Assembly (NCBI GenBank): GCA_017546725.1
Contig: JAFYRX010000004.1
Location: 62,001-126,000, forward strand
Direction: 5' to 3'
Origin: Alistipes sp.
GTDB lineage: Bacteria > Bacteroidota > Bacteroidia > Bacteroidales > Rikenellaceae
DNA length: 64,000 nt
Below the pieces are notes generated by a model. That model was not told the DNA's origin, ran no database searches, and worked only from the letters and a program-made list of their open reading frames with translations. Numbering within the stretch: position 1 is the stretch's first letter; every line of letters starts with the position of its first letter. Below are positions 26,064 to 34,820 of this stretch, in pieces. Position numbers and translations under genes: made by a program.

Positions 26064-27500
26064 TTAACCAACTGAGCCTTCAAGGCTGATAGCCAATAAC
26101 TTCTGCGCCTCGACAGCGAACTCCATAGGCAATTTGGCAAGCACTTCGCGTGCATAACCATTAACTATCAATCCTACAGCATCTTCCGTCGATAATCCAC
26201 GCTGATTGCAATAGAACAGCTGCTCCTCGGAAATCTTCGACGTCGTTGCCTCGTGCTCCAACACTGCAGTCGGATTATGAGAGTCTATCTCAGGGAAGGT
26301 ATGTGCTCCACACTTATCGCCAATCAACAACGAATCGCACTGCGAATAGTTACGTGCATTTTCTGCACCCTTTGCTACACGCACCAAACCTCGGTATGCA
26401 TTCTGACTCTTACCTGCAGATATACCCTTCGACACAATGCGGCTACGAGTATTACGACCAATGTGTATCATCTTTGTACCTGTATCTGCCTGCTGATAGT
26501 TATTGGTCATAGCAACAGAATAAAACTCTCCTACCGAATTATCACCCAACAATACACAACTTGGATACTTCCAAGTAATAGCCGAACCTGTCTCTACCTG
26601 CGTCCACGACAGACGTGCATTTTCGCGGCACATTCCTCGCTTTGTTACAAAGTTGTAGATACCACCCTTGCCATCCTTATCACCAGGATACCAATTCTGT
26701 ACTGTAGAGTATTTCACCTCTGCATCCTTCTCTACGATAATCTCTACGACGGCCGCGTGCAACTGATTTTCATCGCGTTGCGGGGCCGTACAACCCTCAA
26801 GATAACTCACATAGGAGCCCTCATCGGCAACCAACAACGTACGCTCAAACTGTCCTGTACCCTCGGCATTAATGCGGAAATAGGTAGACAATTCCATAGG
26901 GCATCGTACTCCCTTGGGGATATAGCAGAATGAGCCGTCAGAAAAGACCGCTGCATTGAGTGCGGCATAGAAGTTATCTGTATGCGGCACAACCTTGCCC
27001 AAATATTTCTTAATCAGTTCGGGATACTCTTTGATAGCCTCCGAAATAGAACAGAATATAATACCCTTCTCGGCCAATGTCTCACGGAATGTAGTCTTTA
27101 CCGACACTGAGTCCATAACGGCATCAACAGCAACACCTGCCAAAGCCATCTGCTCCTCCAATGGAATACCCAACTTATCGAACGTACGCTTCAATTCAGG
27201 GTCCACCTCATCCATCGAGCCCAACTTCTTACGAGTCTTGGGTGCGGCGTAGTAAATAATATCTTGAAAATCGATTTCGGGAATATCGAGATGAGCCCAC
27301 GTCGGCAACTTCATAGTTTGCCAATGGCGGAAAGCCGCCAAACGACGCTCTAACATCCATTCGGGCTCCTCCTTTTTTGCAGATATTATACGAATCACCT
27401 CCTCGCTCAAACCCTTGCCAATAGCATCGGTCTCAATATCGGAAGTAAAGCCGTATTTATATTCGCCTTCTATATTATCTATTATCTCTTTTTCTGCCAT
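26064..27500 (-). CDS. sufB: Fe-S assembly scaffold SufB
   Basis: Core scaffold on which Fe-S clusters form; 478 residues from the ATG at 27500 ([18 protein letters not shown]). A longer in-frame reading to 27563 is rejected because the -7 box at 27523-27530 would lie inside it and its extra residues look like unrelated hydrophobic sequence. Conserved stretches: [60 protein letters not shown] (catalytic Cys), and [20 protein letters not shown]. First gene of the suf unit. Confidence 0.96.
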   Translation of the reverse strand: MAEKEIIDNIEGEYKYGFTSDIETDAIGKGLSEEVIRIISAKKEEPEWMLERRLAAFRHWQTMKLPTWAHLDIPEIDFQDIIYYAAPKTRKKLGSMDEVDPELKRTFDKLGIPLEEQMALAGVAVDAVMDSVSVKTTFRETLAEKGIIFCSISEAIKEYPELIKKYLGKVVPHTDNFYAALNAAVFSDGSFCYIPKGVRCPMELSTYFRINAEGTGQFERTLLVADEGSYVSYLEGCTAPQRDENQLHAAVVEIIVEKDAEVKYSTVQNWYPGDKDGKGGIYNFVTKRGMCRENARLSWTQVETGSAITWKYPSCVLLGDNSVGEFYSVAMTNNYQQADTGTKMIHIGRNTRSRIVSKGISAGKSQNAYRGLVRVAKGAENARNYSQCDSLLIGDKCGAHTFPEIDSHNPTAVLEHEATTSKISEEQLFYCNQRGLSTEDAVGLIVNGYAREVLAKLPMEFAVEAQKLLAISLEGSVG

Positions 27501-27522
27501 AACATTCACGGAAAATAGTCCA

Positions 27523-27554
27523 CAAAAATACAAAAAAATAATTGGTCGTACAAT
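27523..27554 (-). promoter_or_regulatory. Promoter of the sufBCDS operon
   Basis: On the minus strand TATTTTTG (27523-27530) with ATTG (27551-27554) 20 bp upstream, a near match to the -33 element. Leader about 16 nt. No obvious IscR- or Fur-like palindrome was recognised. Confidence 0.6.
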
Positions 27555-27661
27555 TATTTCCACAACAAATTACCTACCAACATTTTGTAGGAATTATCGT
27601 TATTAGCTGATTAATCGTAGCAGATGGATATAACTATTTCACATCGCTCTCTAACTCAACT

Positions 27662-27699
27662 AAAAAAAACAGAGGACACACCACGAAAGGTGCATCCTC
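27662..27699 (-). terminator. Intrinsic terminator after the serine hydrolase gene
   Basis: Minus-strand stem GAGGATGCACC with GGTGTGTCCTC (27672-27699, a 2-nt internal mismatch), followed by eight T (27662-27669 read as A on plus). Confidence 0.75.
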
Positions 27700-27729
27700 C
27701 ATTGTCGTTTCCGAGAAATAGTTTTCTAT

Positions 27730-28974
27730 TTATTTAGAGCCAATACGACCTGTATAAGCATCTACTCCAGATGAATCGAAAGGCTGAGCAAAGAACTTCT
27801 CAGCAGCCTTGCTAACCTCGCCACTCCACGGCTGAGGACCTCCAGCACTCTGGATAACCCACAACTTCAATTGCTTCTTATGCCAATTGACCATACAGTT
27901 AGTACCCCAAGCACCACCGTGACCAAACCAAGCATCCTCGTTGTCATTAACAGGAGCAGTCAAACCAAGTGAGTAGCCACCCATATTCTTGGGACGAGTA
28001 GAGCAAGCCAAAATAGACTTTACGGTCTCCTCCTTAAGGATGCGAACACCATTCTCGCCAACACCAAGATTCATCAACATCTTATAGAACTTAAGTTGGT
28101 CTGCAGCAGTAGTCCACAAGCCTGCGCCAGCCGATGCAAATACGTGAGAATCGTTGTAAGGACGCTGCTGCCAAGCCATCTCCTCTACCCATTGAGCAGG
28201 AGCGTTATCCTTGAAAGCGTAGAGTTCAATCTTCTTCTTGAGTTGCTTGTCAGTAGGCCAGAACCAAGTTGACTTCATACCCAGCGGGTCCAAAACCTCC
28301 TTCTTGAGATACTCCTCCCACTTCATACCAGTAACAACCTCTACGATTGCGCCACCAATATCGATACCTGTGTTAGAATACAAGTCGCGTGTACCGGGCT
28401 CAAACATAATAGGAGATTCTGCAGCAACAGCAGCCACCTGACGGAGAGGCGCACCACCACTCCAACCGCCACCACGAACATCGTTACGCTTAACGCTGGC
28501 CTCAAAGGGGAAACCACCTGTATGATTAAGCACCATACGAACTGTAAGCACGTTCTTTGCCTTTTGCAGAGTCTTTACGCCATCCTTATTAGATACCAAC
28601 ACCCACAACTCCTTAAATTCGGGCAGATACTTTGAAACGGGGTCATCGAGCGAAATCTTTCCCTCTTCAACCAACTTGGCGATTGTAACACCACAGAAGC
28701 CCTTTGTCTGCGAGCACTGCATAAATACATTATCCAACTTAATGGGGCGCTTAGCCTCTACATCAGCATAACCTACGCAGCAAGTCTCCTGCACACCATC
28801 TTTGTAGAATACACTGATAGCGCCTGCCAACTGACCGTTATCAACATAAGGTTGTAACACCTCCTGTGCAAAATTAGTTTTAGAATCCTTAGCCTTTTTC
28901 TGCGCTGTAGCAGTTAGACTGAATGATACGACCACTACAACGAGGGCGCACGCAAATTTCATAACTCTTTTCAT
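27730..28974 (-). CDS. Exported serine hydrolase, beta-lactamase/PBP class C fold (second copy)
   Basis: Protein of 414 residues, signal MKRVMKFACALVVVVVSFSLTATAQ. The nucleophile motif SxxK is in MQCSQTKGFCGV, YxN in LYSNTGIDIGGA, and the third motif is HGG in WFGHGGAWGTNC. VRMVLNHTGGFPFEAS and DPLGMKSTWFWP are standard for the esterase/peptidase branch. It follows the DUF5009 gene by 34 bp on the same strand, so the pair is probably one unit. A role in cell-wall peptide or glycan turnover fits the pairing but is inferred. Only weakly like the 18137 copy. Confidence 0.88.
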   Translation of the reverse strand: MKRVMKFACALVVVVVSFSLTATAQKKAKDSKTNFAQEVLQPYVDNGQLAGAISVFYKDGVQETCCVGYADVEAKRPIKLDNVFMQCSQTKGFCGVTIAKLVEEGKISLDDPVSKYLPEFKELWVLVSNKDGVKTLQKAKNVLTVRMVLNHTGGFPFEASVKRNDVRGGGWSGGAPLRQVAAVAAESPIMFEPGTRDLYSNTGIDIGGAIVEVVTGMKWEEYLKKEVLDPLGMKSTWFWPTDKQLKKKIELYAFKDNAPAQWVEEMAWQQRPYNDSHVFASAGAGLWTTAADQLKFYKMLMNLGVGENGVRILKEETVKSILACSTRPKNMGGYSLGLTAPVNDNEDAWFGHGGAWGTNCMVNWHKKQLKLWVIQSAGGPQPWSGEVSKAAEKFFAQPFDSSGVDAYTGRIGSK

Positions 28975-29008
28975 ATTCGTAAAATTTATTGTTTTTACAT
29001 CACATTCA

Positions 29009-30121
29009 CTATACCTTCAAGAATGTCTGCTTGCGATAGAGGAAGTAGAGGAACAACCAGCAAACAGCAACAAATCCTGCCTGTGTAACCACTTTCGCCC
29101 ACTGCTCAGGCAGCAAACCTGCAAAACCTCCGATAAAGAAGTTTGAAATGCCGCTAAAATTAATAATGCGCTGAGCAAGATAGATTGTGATAGAGTTCAT
29201 ACCTACGACACGGAAAACAAGTGTCCACTTCTGCCAGCCACGGACATCGACAATATAATAGAATATCGCCATCATCGCCACCGAATATGCACCTACAGCA
29301 CAAACAAATGTACTAGACCACAACATCTTGTTTACGGGAACAAAACAACTACCAGCCCAAGCAACGAGAGCCAAAACTACGGCTGCACCCAACATATATA
29401 CTGTCTTGCGCTCGCCAGACAACTTCTCTTTCGGAAGGCGAATTAACTCACCAGTGAAGATACCCAACATAGCGGTAACGATAGCAGGGATAGCAGACAA
29501 CAAGCCTTCGGGGTCAAAACGATTATCGTCGTAAATAAGACGGCCTGGCAAGAATAGACGGTCGATATATCCAACGATATTACCCTCACGGCTCAATGGG
29601 TCGGCATCGGGCACATCGGGCGCTCCAACATACTTTGTAAGCAACGCATAGCCAACGAGAATCACAACCGAGATAACGGCACGAGTGCGAACTCCAAAAT
29701 TAACATAGAGCAATGCAGCAAACATCCACGCAATACCGATACGAGCCAATACGCTGGCGCAACGAAGATTCTCGAAATCCAACTTAAAGAATCCGTTATA
29801 AACCATACCGAGGAAAATCAAAATAGCGGCACGACGGAATATCTTCCAATAGATTGATTTCATCGATGCACCCTTCTCTCGCATCTTGGCATAAGAGAAC
29901 GGGAATGAAACACCAGCCAAAAAGAGGAACAGAGGGAAGATGGTGTCGTGATGACGCAAACCATCCCAAGAAACGTGGCTCATCTGGTCAGAAATAACCT
30001 GCGTAACAGGATTAGGCCACAAAGCACACAGAGCAACCACAAGCCCCGAAAGGCCCATAATAAAGAACATATCAAACCCTCGCAAAGCGTCGAGCGACAT
30101 TAAACGTTGTTGATTCTTCAT
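29009..30121 (-). CDS. DUF5009/COG4299 membrane acyltransferase-like protein (NagX-like)
   Basis: Polytopic inner-membrane protein of 370 residues with about ten helices. The start LMSLDALRGFDMFFIMGLSG with a following HHDTIFPLFLFLAGVSFPFS is the signature of the heparan-alpha-glucosaminide N-acetyltransferase-like family (COG4299). The conserved His of HHD is present. The human relative acetylates glucosamine across a membrane; bacterial members often sit with amino-sugar genes. Its partner here is an exported serine hydrolase. Substrate unproven. Confidence 0.85.
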   Translation of the reverse strand: MKNQQRLMSLDALRGFDMFFIMGLSGLVVALCALWPNPVTQVISDQMSHVSWDGLRHHDTIFPLFLFLAGVSFPFSYAKMREKGASMKSIYWKIFRRAAILIFLGMVYNGFFKLDFENLRCASVLARIGIAWMFAALLYVNFGVRTRAVISVVILVGYALLTKYVGAPDVPDADPLSREGNIVGYIDRLFLPGRLIYDDNRFDPEGLLSAIPAIVTAMLGIFTGELIRLPKEKLSGERKTVYMLGAAVVLALVAWAGSCFVPVNKMLWSSTFVCAVGAYSVAMMAIFYYIVDVRGWQKWTLVFRVVGMNSITIYLAQRIINFSGISNFFIGGFAGLLPEQWAKVVTQAGFVAVCWLFLYFLYRKQTFLKV

Positions 30122-30258
30122 AATGTATAATTTTATTTAAGTTATTAGTTTCAGTACTATCAGTTGTTGGGCAGCGAACACGAATATTGTAATACATTTA
30201 TGCTGAAACAAGCATCCATTACCAATACACACTACACCCAACTCCCCCATATTAGGAA

Positions 30259-30266
30259 CAAAGATA
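30259..30266 (-). promoter_or_regulatory. -7 box TATCTTTG for the DUF5009 unit; rest of 30122-30443 otherwise blank
   Basis: The minus strand reads TATCTTTG about 138 bp before the DUF5009 start. No TTTG at standard spacing. The remaining A/T-rich interval from 30122 to 30443 shows no convincing gene or repeat. Confidence 0.4.
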
Positions 30267-30443
30267 AGATTTATTTTATAAAATAGGTAATTTATCGAGC
30301 ACAATTATTACACTGAAATATTTTCATTAATTACAATGCCACGCAACAATAAAATCCACAAACGTATAATGTTGGCACAGAGCAAGAATAGCCATCATAC
30401 ACATAATTATTTAAAGATTTTAGAAAAATTTACTGCGTGATAT

Positions 30444-30474
30444 TTTGCATATTTGTTTTTTTTGTCTACTTTTG
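30444..30474 (+). promoter_or_regulatory. Consensus promoter of tRNA-Ser
   Basis: TTTG at 30444-30447, 19-bp spacer, TACTTTTG at 30467-30474; predicted start near 30481, about 20 nt before the mature tRNA. Confidence 0.82.
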
Positions 30475-30501
30475 CACTACTCTTTAGCGAAGGAGAGGTT
30501 T

Positions 30502-30588
30502 GGAAGGATGGGTGAGTGGCTGAAACCACCAGTTTGCTAAACTGACGTACTCGTTAGGGTACCGGGGGTTCGAATCCCCCTCCTTCCG
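30502..30588 (+). tRNA. tRNA-Ser (anticodon GCT)
   Basis: 87-nt class II tRNA. Acceptor stem GGAAGGA/TCCTTCC, anticodon loop TTGCTAA giving GCT, long variable arm (GTACTCGTTAGGGTAC), T-arm GGGGGTTCGAATCCCCC. Discriminator G; CCA is not encoded in place. The transcript appears to continue into a structured trailer. Confidence 0.95.
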
Positions 30589-30687
30589 CACCATACGTGC
30601 CTTTGCGGTTTTTAAGGTTGGCCGCATAGGGTATAAAGGACGGCCCGTCCTGCGGTGGTACTTTTACATTTTATGTAAGAGTTTTTT
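30589..30687 (+). ncRNA. Possible small RNA or structured trailer after tRNA-Ser
   Basis: About 100 nt between the tRNA and a terminator contain a GC hairpin GGACGGCCCGTCC (30638-30650) and a CCGCA (30622-30626) that can pair with either of two TGCGG copies (30604-30608 or 30651-30655). No open reading frame is convincing. It is either the tRNA 3' trailer or a tRNA-derived small RNA. Confidence 0.35.
30661..30687 (+). terminator. Intrinsic terminator downstream of tRNA-Ser
   Basis: Nine-pair stem CTTTTACAT/ATGTAAGAG around a 3-nt loop (30661-30681, one G-U pair) followed by TTTTTT. Confidence 0.7.
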
Positions 30688-30707
30688 CAGGGTAATAATA
30701 GGGGTTC

Positions 30708-30747
30708 GGCGCTGAGTTCTCAAAATCTTTCTCAGCGCCATTTTTTA
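30708..30747 (+). terminator. Second intrinsic terminator downstream of tRNA-Ser
   Basis: Perfect GC-rich stem GGCGCTGAG (30708-30716) and CTCAGCGCC (30731-30739) followed by ATTTTTTAT. Confidence 0.82.
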
Positions 30748-30809
30748 TGCCCATATGTGAACAACTACCCTATCCAATCAAGGTATATTTCGGTTTTCCA
30801 TTCAAAAAA

Positions 30810-30841
30810 ATTGCTTTTTCAGCCCAAATATCATATCTTTG
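30810..30841 (+). promoter_or_regulatory. Promoter of the GlpT/UhpT-type transporter
   Basis: TATCTTTG at 30834-30841 with ATTG at 30810-30813, spacer 20 bp. Leader of about 48 nt to the start codon. Confidence 0.6.
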
Positions 30842-30895
30842 ATATTAATTCGTGGATTAGGCGCGAAATTATAATCACATAAACACACAAAAAAA

Positions 30896-32269
30896 ATGCT
30901 GAAAAAGTTTCTCAATTTCTACAAGACGAGTTCTCCTGCCGCACCGCTTGAAGCAAGCGACGAGGCGAAGGACAAACTCTACAAAAAACTGCGTTTTCAG
31001 GCATTTATGGCAGGCACTATAGGCTACAGCCTTTACTACGTCTGCCGTACAAGTTTGAACGTAGTAAAGAAACCCATCCTTGACAGTGGAGCATTGGATG
31101 CAACGCAGTTGGGTGTCATTGGCTCATCGCTGCTGTTTGCCTATGCTATCGGCAAATTCGTAAACGGCTTTTTAGCCGATTATAGCAACATCAAGCGTTT
31201 TATGGCAACAGGTCTCGCCGTATCGGCTGTCGCCAACTTACTTATGGGCGTATTGGGATTGGCCTCGGGCGCAATCATCTCATCAGCCGTATTGTTCGTA
31301 GCGATGTCTATTATGTGGGCCATAAACGGATGGTCACAGTCTATGGGCTCTCCCCCATCGGTAATCGCCCTATCTCGCTGGTATCCGTTGGACAAGCGAG
31401 GAACGTATTACGGATTTTTCTCTGCAAGCCATAACATTGGCGAGTTCCTATCATTCCTCTTCGTAGGTAGTTTGGTAGCAACTGCAGGCTGGCAATGGGG
31501 ATTCTTTGGCTCGACTATAGCAGGTGTATTGGGTGTTATTTTCATCATCCTCTTTATGCACGACACCCCCGAGAGCAAAGGCTTACCCTCAATCACCGTA
31601 TTGGCACACGAAAAAGAGAGTGCAACCGATAATCAATCGGTGAAAGATGTGCAGAAGTTGGCTTTGCGCACACCCGCAGTATGGATTTTGGCATTGGCAA
31701 GTGCTTTTATGTACATCAGCCGCTATGCCATTAACGGTTGGGGTGTACTCTACTTGCAAGAGGCCAAAGGCTTTGACTTGGTAGATGCTACGCAGATTAT
31801 ATCAGTAAATGCGCTTTTGGGTATTATCGGAACCGTATTTTCAGGATGGATTTCAGACCGTTTCTTTAAGGGTAGTCGTAATATCCCCGCATTGGTGGCT
31901 GGTGTATTGAATACAATAGGACTTATCCTCTTTGTATATGGTGGCAATAGTTGGTTTATCAACGCCTTGAGTATGGTTATCTTCGGTATTGCCGTTGGTG
32001 TATTGATTAGTTTCCTCGGAGGCTTGATGGCTGTAGATGTTGTACCTCGTAATGCTACAGGAGCAGCATTGGGTGTTGTCGGTATGGCAAGTTATGTTGC
32101 GGCAGGTATTCAGGACGTAGTAAGTGGTGCACTCATTGACGCAGGTAAAACGGTTGTCGATGGTGTTACGACATACGACTTCAGCAATGCAGCGATATTC
32201 TGGATTGGCGCTTCTATCATATCGTTTATGTTACCGATTTTGAATTGGCGACGCAAGGCTCAGAATTAA
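30896..32269 (+). CDS. MFS organophosphate:phosphate antiporter (GlpT/UhpT family)
   Basis: Inner-membrane transporter of 457 residues with twelve predicted helices. The N-terminus FMAGTIGYSLYYVCRTSLNV (the family form is Y..YY..R..), ISRYAINGWGVLYLQE in helix 7, WAINGWSQSMGSPPSVIALSRWY, and DVVPRNATGAALGVVGMASY are typical of the organophosphate antiporters for glycerol 3-phosphate or hexose 6-phosphate. Specificity cannot be fixed by eye. Monocistronic, own promoter, ends at a strong terminator. Confidence 0.9.
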   Translation: MLKKFLNFYKTSSPAAPLEASDEAKDKLYKKLRFQAFMAGTIGYSLYYVCRTSLNVVKKPILDSGALDATQLGVIGSSLLFAYAIGKFVNGFLADYSNIKRFMATGLAVSAVANLLMGVLGLASGAIISSAVLFVAMSIMWAINGWSQSMGSPPSVIALSRWYPLDKRGTYYGFFSASHNIGEFLSFLFVGSLVATAGWQWGFFGSTIAGVLGVIFIILFMHDTPESKGLPSITVLAHEKESATDNQSVKDVQKLALRTPAVWILALASAFMYISRYAINGWGVLYLQEAKGFDLVDATQIISVNALLGIIGTVFSGWISDRFFKGSRNIPALVAGVLNTIGLILFVYGGNSWFINALSMVIFGIAVGVLISFLGGLMAVDVVPRNATGAALGVVGMASYVAAGIQDVVSGALIDAGKTVVDGVTTYDFSNAAIFWIGASIISFMLPILNWRRKAQN

Positions 32270-32297
32270 ACGCCAGATACTATTTACAACAAACAAC

Positions 32298-32330
32298 AAC
32301 GCTCGGACCGTTTGGCCCGAGCGTTTATTT
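32298..32330. terminator. Bidirectional intrinsic terminator (GlpT-type / isomerase lipoprotein)
   Basis: Stem AACGCTCGG (32298-32306) and CCGAGCGTT (32317-32325) with flanking T-rich and A-rich runs, between convergent genes. Confidence 0.85.
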
Positions 32331-32349
32331 GTGCTATGATAATCGTAGA

Positions 32350-33312
32350 TTATTTTGCAGCCTCCTGGCAATCCTTGCAAGCGGGCTTGCCATAGATTGA
32401 CTTCAAGTACTCCATACTCATTGCTACGCACTCCATAGGAGACTTACCCATACTGGGCTGGTCCTGCTCAACGATGAGCCACTTGCTACCAGCAGCCTCA
32501 GATGCAGCGATGATTGAAGGAATATCCTGAACACCCTTACCCAAAGGACGGAACTCAAATGCAGTGTTCTGCTTCTTCTCACCCTCATTCAAACCGATAA
32601 GAGCGTAGGGGTCACCCTCCTGCTCGCCCTCCTTGTGGAAGTCCTTGAGGTGAACAACGGGTGAACGACCTGAATACTTCTGCAAGTAAGCAACGGGGTC
32701 CTGACCAGAATACTTAACCCAGCACTGGTCCAACTCTGTCTGCAAAAGGTCAGCAGGAACGTTAGCGTAGAGGTAATCCAAACCGAACTCACCGCTCTCC
32801 AACTTCTTGAACTCGAAGTCGTGGTTGTGATAGAGCAATACCAAGCCAGCAGCCTTGCACTTCTCACCGATAGCGCGAATCTCCTCTACCATCTGCATAA
32901 ACAACTCGCCACCAGGACGACGCTCCTCAGTAACGTAAGGAACAACGATGAACTTGCAACCTACAGCCTTGTAGTCAGCGATAACCTTGTCGATATCAGC
33001 CAACATATCAGCCAAAGGCACGTGAGCAGAAATGGGGTTCAAACCAATCTCCTCGCACCAAGCCTTAACCTGTGCAGGTGAGTTGTTGAACAAACCAGCG
33101 AACTCAACGCCGTCGTAGCCCATAGCCTTAACCTGCTGAAGAGTACCCTTGAAATCCTTCTCCATAGCGTCACGTACGCTATACAACTGCAAACCGATAG
33201 GCAAAGTCTCACTGCAATCGCCACAGCACTCAGCCTTCTTTGCATTACCACCGCAAGAAGCAAGCATCAAAACTGCTACTGCAGAGAGCAATAATGTAGA
33301 TAACTTTTTCAT
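32350..33312 (-). CDS. Lipoprotein sugar-phosphate isomerase/epimerase-like TIM barrel
   Basis: Lipoprotein of 320 residues; lipobox LASCGGN near residue 20. The mature protein is an AP-endonuclease-2-type TIM barrel (IGLQLYSVRDAMEKDF, GYDGVEFAG, PISAHVPLADM, LLYHNHDFEF, ELDQCWVKYSGQDP, PVVHLKDFHKEGE, IVEQDQPSMGKSP) with the His, Glu and Asp positions that bind a divalent metal. Odd feature: close Cys groups at both ends, ECCGDCSE after the lipobox and PACKDCQE at the C-terminus. Bacteroidota have many such exported isomerase-like proteins of unknown sugar substrate. Own consensus promoter. Confidence 0.85.
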   Translation of the reverse strand: MKKLSTLLLSAVAVLMLASCGGNAKKAECCGDCSETLPIGLQLYSVRDAMEKDFKGTLQQVKAMGYDGVEFAGLFNNSPAQVKAWCEEIGLNPISAHVPLADMLADIDKVIADYKAVGCKFIVVPYVTEERRPGGELFMQMVEEIRAIGEKCKAAGLVLLYHNHDFEFKKLESGEFGLDYLYANVPADLLQTELDQCWVKYSGQDPVAYLQKYSGRSPVVHLKDFHKEGEQEGDPYALIGLNEGEKKQNTAFEFRPLGKGVQDIPSIIAASEAAGSKWLIVEQDQPSMGKSPMECVAMSMEYLKSIYGKPACKDCQEAAK

Positions 33313-33357
33313 AATGATTAAATATTAAATTAAATAAGGATTCTTTAATAAATCGTA

Positions 33358-33388
33358 CAAATATACTACTAATATCGTTTTTTACAAA
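33358..33388 (-). promoter_or_regulatory. Consensus promoter of the isomerase lipoprotein gene
   Basis: On the minus strand TTTG (33385-33388), 19-bp spacer, TATATTTG (33358-33365); leader about 40 nt. Confidence 0.82.
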
Positions 33389-33439
33389 ATTTATAGTCTT
33401 TTTTGCCCTCAAAACACGGCTTACAGCCTGCACCGATTG

Positions 33440-34735
33440 CTAATCATTACATTTTGGGCGTTGCAATATGATGGCTACCAATACACAGGCTCCCATTATA
33501 AACGGATAATAGAGATATGGTATAATCTCGACGGGAGAAATCGCAGCCAGGCCTGCTGCCATCAGCAGTTGCGCACCATAAGGCAAGATTCCCTGCACAA
33601 AGCAAGAAAAAGTATCGAGCAAACTTGCCGCACGACGTGGTGATATACCAAATCGTTGTGCTATCTCGCGAGCAATACCGCCTACGGAGATTATCGCAAC
33701 GGTATTATTGGCCGTACACACATCAGCAAAAATCACCAGCGAGGCGATTGACAACTCCGCACCACGACGCGAAGCAATGCGGGATGTTACACGAGAGATA
33801 ATATAATCTATACCTCCATTCAAACGAATCAATTCCAACATTCCGCCAGCCATCATCGTAATGATAATAAGTTCTCCCATAGAGCCTATACCCTCACCCA
33901 TCGAGACACACCAATCAATCGGTGTAAACTCACCTCCTGCAATGCCGACAATGCCCGATGCCAATATACCCAGCACCAATACACCCATTACGTTTACGCC
34001 TGCAATGGCTGTTACCAGCACCAACAAATATGGCAACATCATTATCCAATGTGTCGTAGTTTCAGATGATGCATTATATCCCAAAACATATTCACCACCC
34101 ATAACAGCATAAAGCAACAATGTAATCAAGGCTGCGGGTGCAACTATCAAAATATTGGTACGGAATTTATCACGCATATTACAGCCCTGCGTGCGAGTAG
34201 CGGCAATTGTCGTATCGGAAATAAACGATAGGTTATCGCCAAATAATGCACCTCCGACAACAACTGCGACCAGCCAAGCGGTATTTCCTCCCGTCTGCTC
34301 GGCAATAGCCGATGCAATGGGTGTAAGTGCGACAATCGTTCCTACAGATGTACCAACAGAGAATGAGGTGAAGCAAGCCGCCAGGAACACCCCTGCAGGC
34401 AAAAATTCCTCGGGAATAATACGCAGAGTAAGGGCAACGGTAGCATCAACAGCACCCATCGACTTTGTCGAAGCGGCAAAGGCTCCCGCCAAGACAAAAA
34501 TCCATATCATCAGCATAATATTAGGCTCAGTGGCACCACGCGAATAACTATCAACACTCTCTGTAAGAGTCATTTTGCGACACATAATGACAGCGACAAT
34601 AGATGCTATCATACCCGCCACCACGATAGGCATTTTGTAAAAATCACCAGCCAACAACGACCCCGCCAAATATATGCCGAGAAAAACAACAAGAGGCAAC
34701 AATGCTATCGGATTACCTTTTTTAATACTTTGCAT
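33440..34735 (-). CDS. NhaC-family Na+/H+ antiporter
   Basis: Inner-membrane protein of 431 residues with about eleven helices. Typical stretches: SFSVGTSVGTIVALTPIASA, GGALFGDNLSFISDTTIAAT (the conserved acidic pair GDN and SDT), and FADVCTANNTVAIISVGGIA. Family members exchange Na+ for H+ or, in related branches, malate/lactate or amino acids, so the exact exchange is not certain. The ATG at 34735 is used rather than the TTG at 34738. Divergent from the transglutaminase gene. Confidence 0.9.
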   Translation of the reverse strand: MQSIKKGNPIALLPLVVFLGIYLAGSLLAGDFYKMPIVVAGMIASIVAVIMCRKMTLTESVDSYSRGATEPNIMLMIWIFVLAGAFAASTKSMGAVDATVALTLRIIPEEFLPAGVFLAACFTSFSVGTSVGTIVALTPIASAIAEQTGGNTAWLVAVVVGGALFGDNLSFISDTTIAATRTQGCNMRDKFRTNILIVAPAALITLLLYAVMGGEYVLGYNASSETTTHWIMMLPYLLVLVTAIAGVNVMGVLVLGILASGIVGIAGGEFTPIDWCVSMGEGIGSMGELIIITMMAGGMLELIRLNGGIDYIISRVTSRIASRRGAELSIASLVIFADVCTANNTVAIISVGGIAREIAQRFGISPRRAASLLDTFSCFVQGILPYGAQLLMAAGLAAISPVEIIPYLYYPFIMGACVLVAIILQRPKCND

Positions 34736-34820
34736 CAAACTCTGATTTATATGATTTTATCTTTTTATGTGTGCAAAATTACTTTTTTTTCGTACTTTTA
34801 CTACCAAAATACATTACAAA

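Noticed and set aside
18137..28974. Two beta-lactamase-fold genes as antibiotic resistance genes
   Set aside because: Motifs fit class C-like esterases/peptidases; no KTG motif, and no resistance context.
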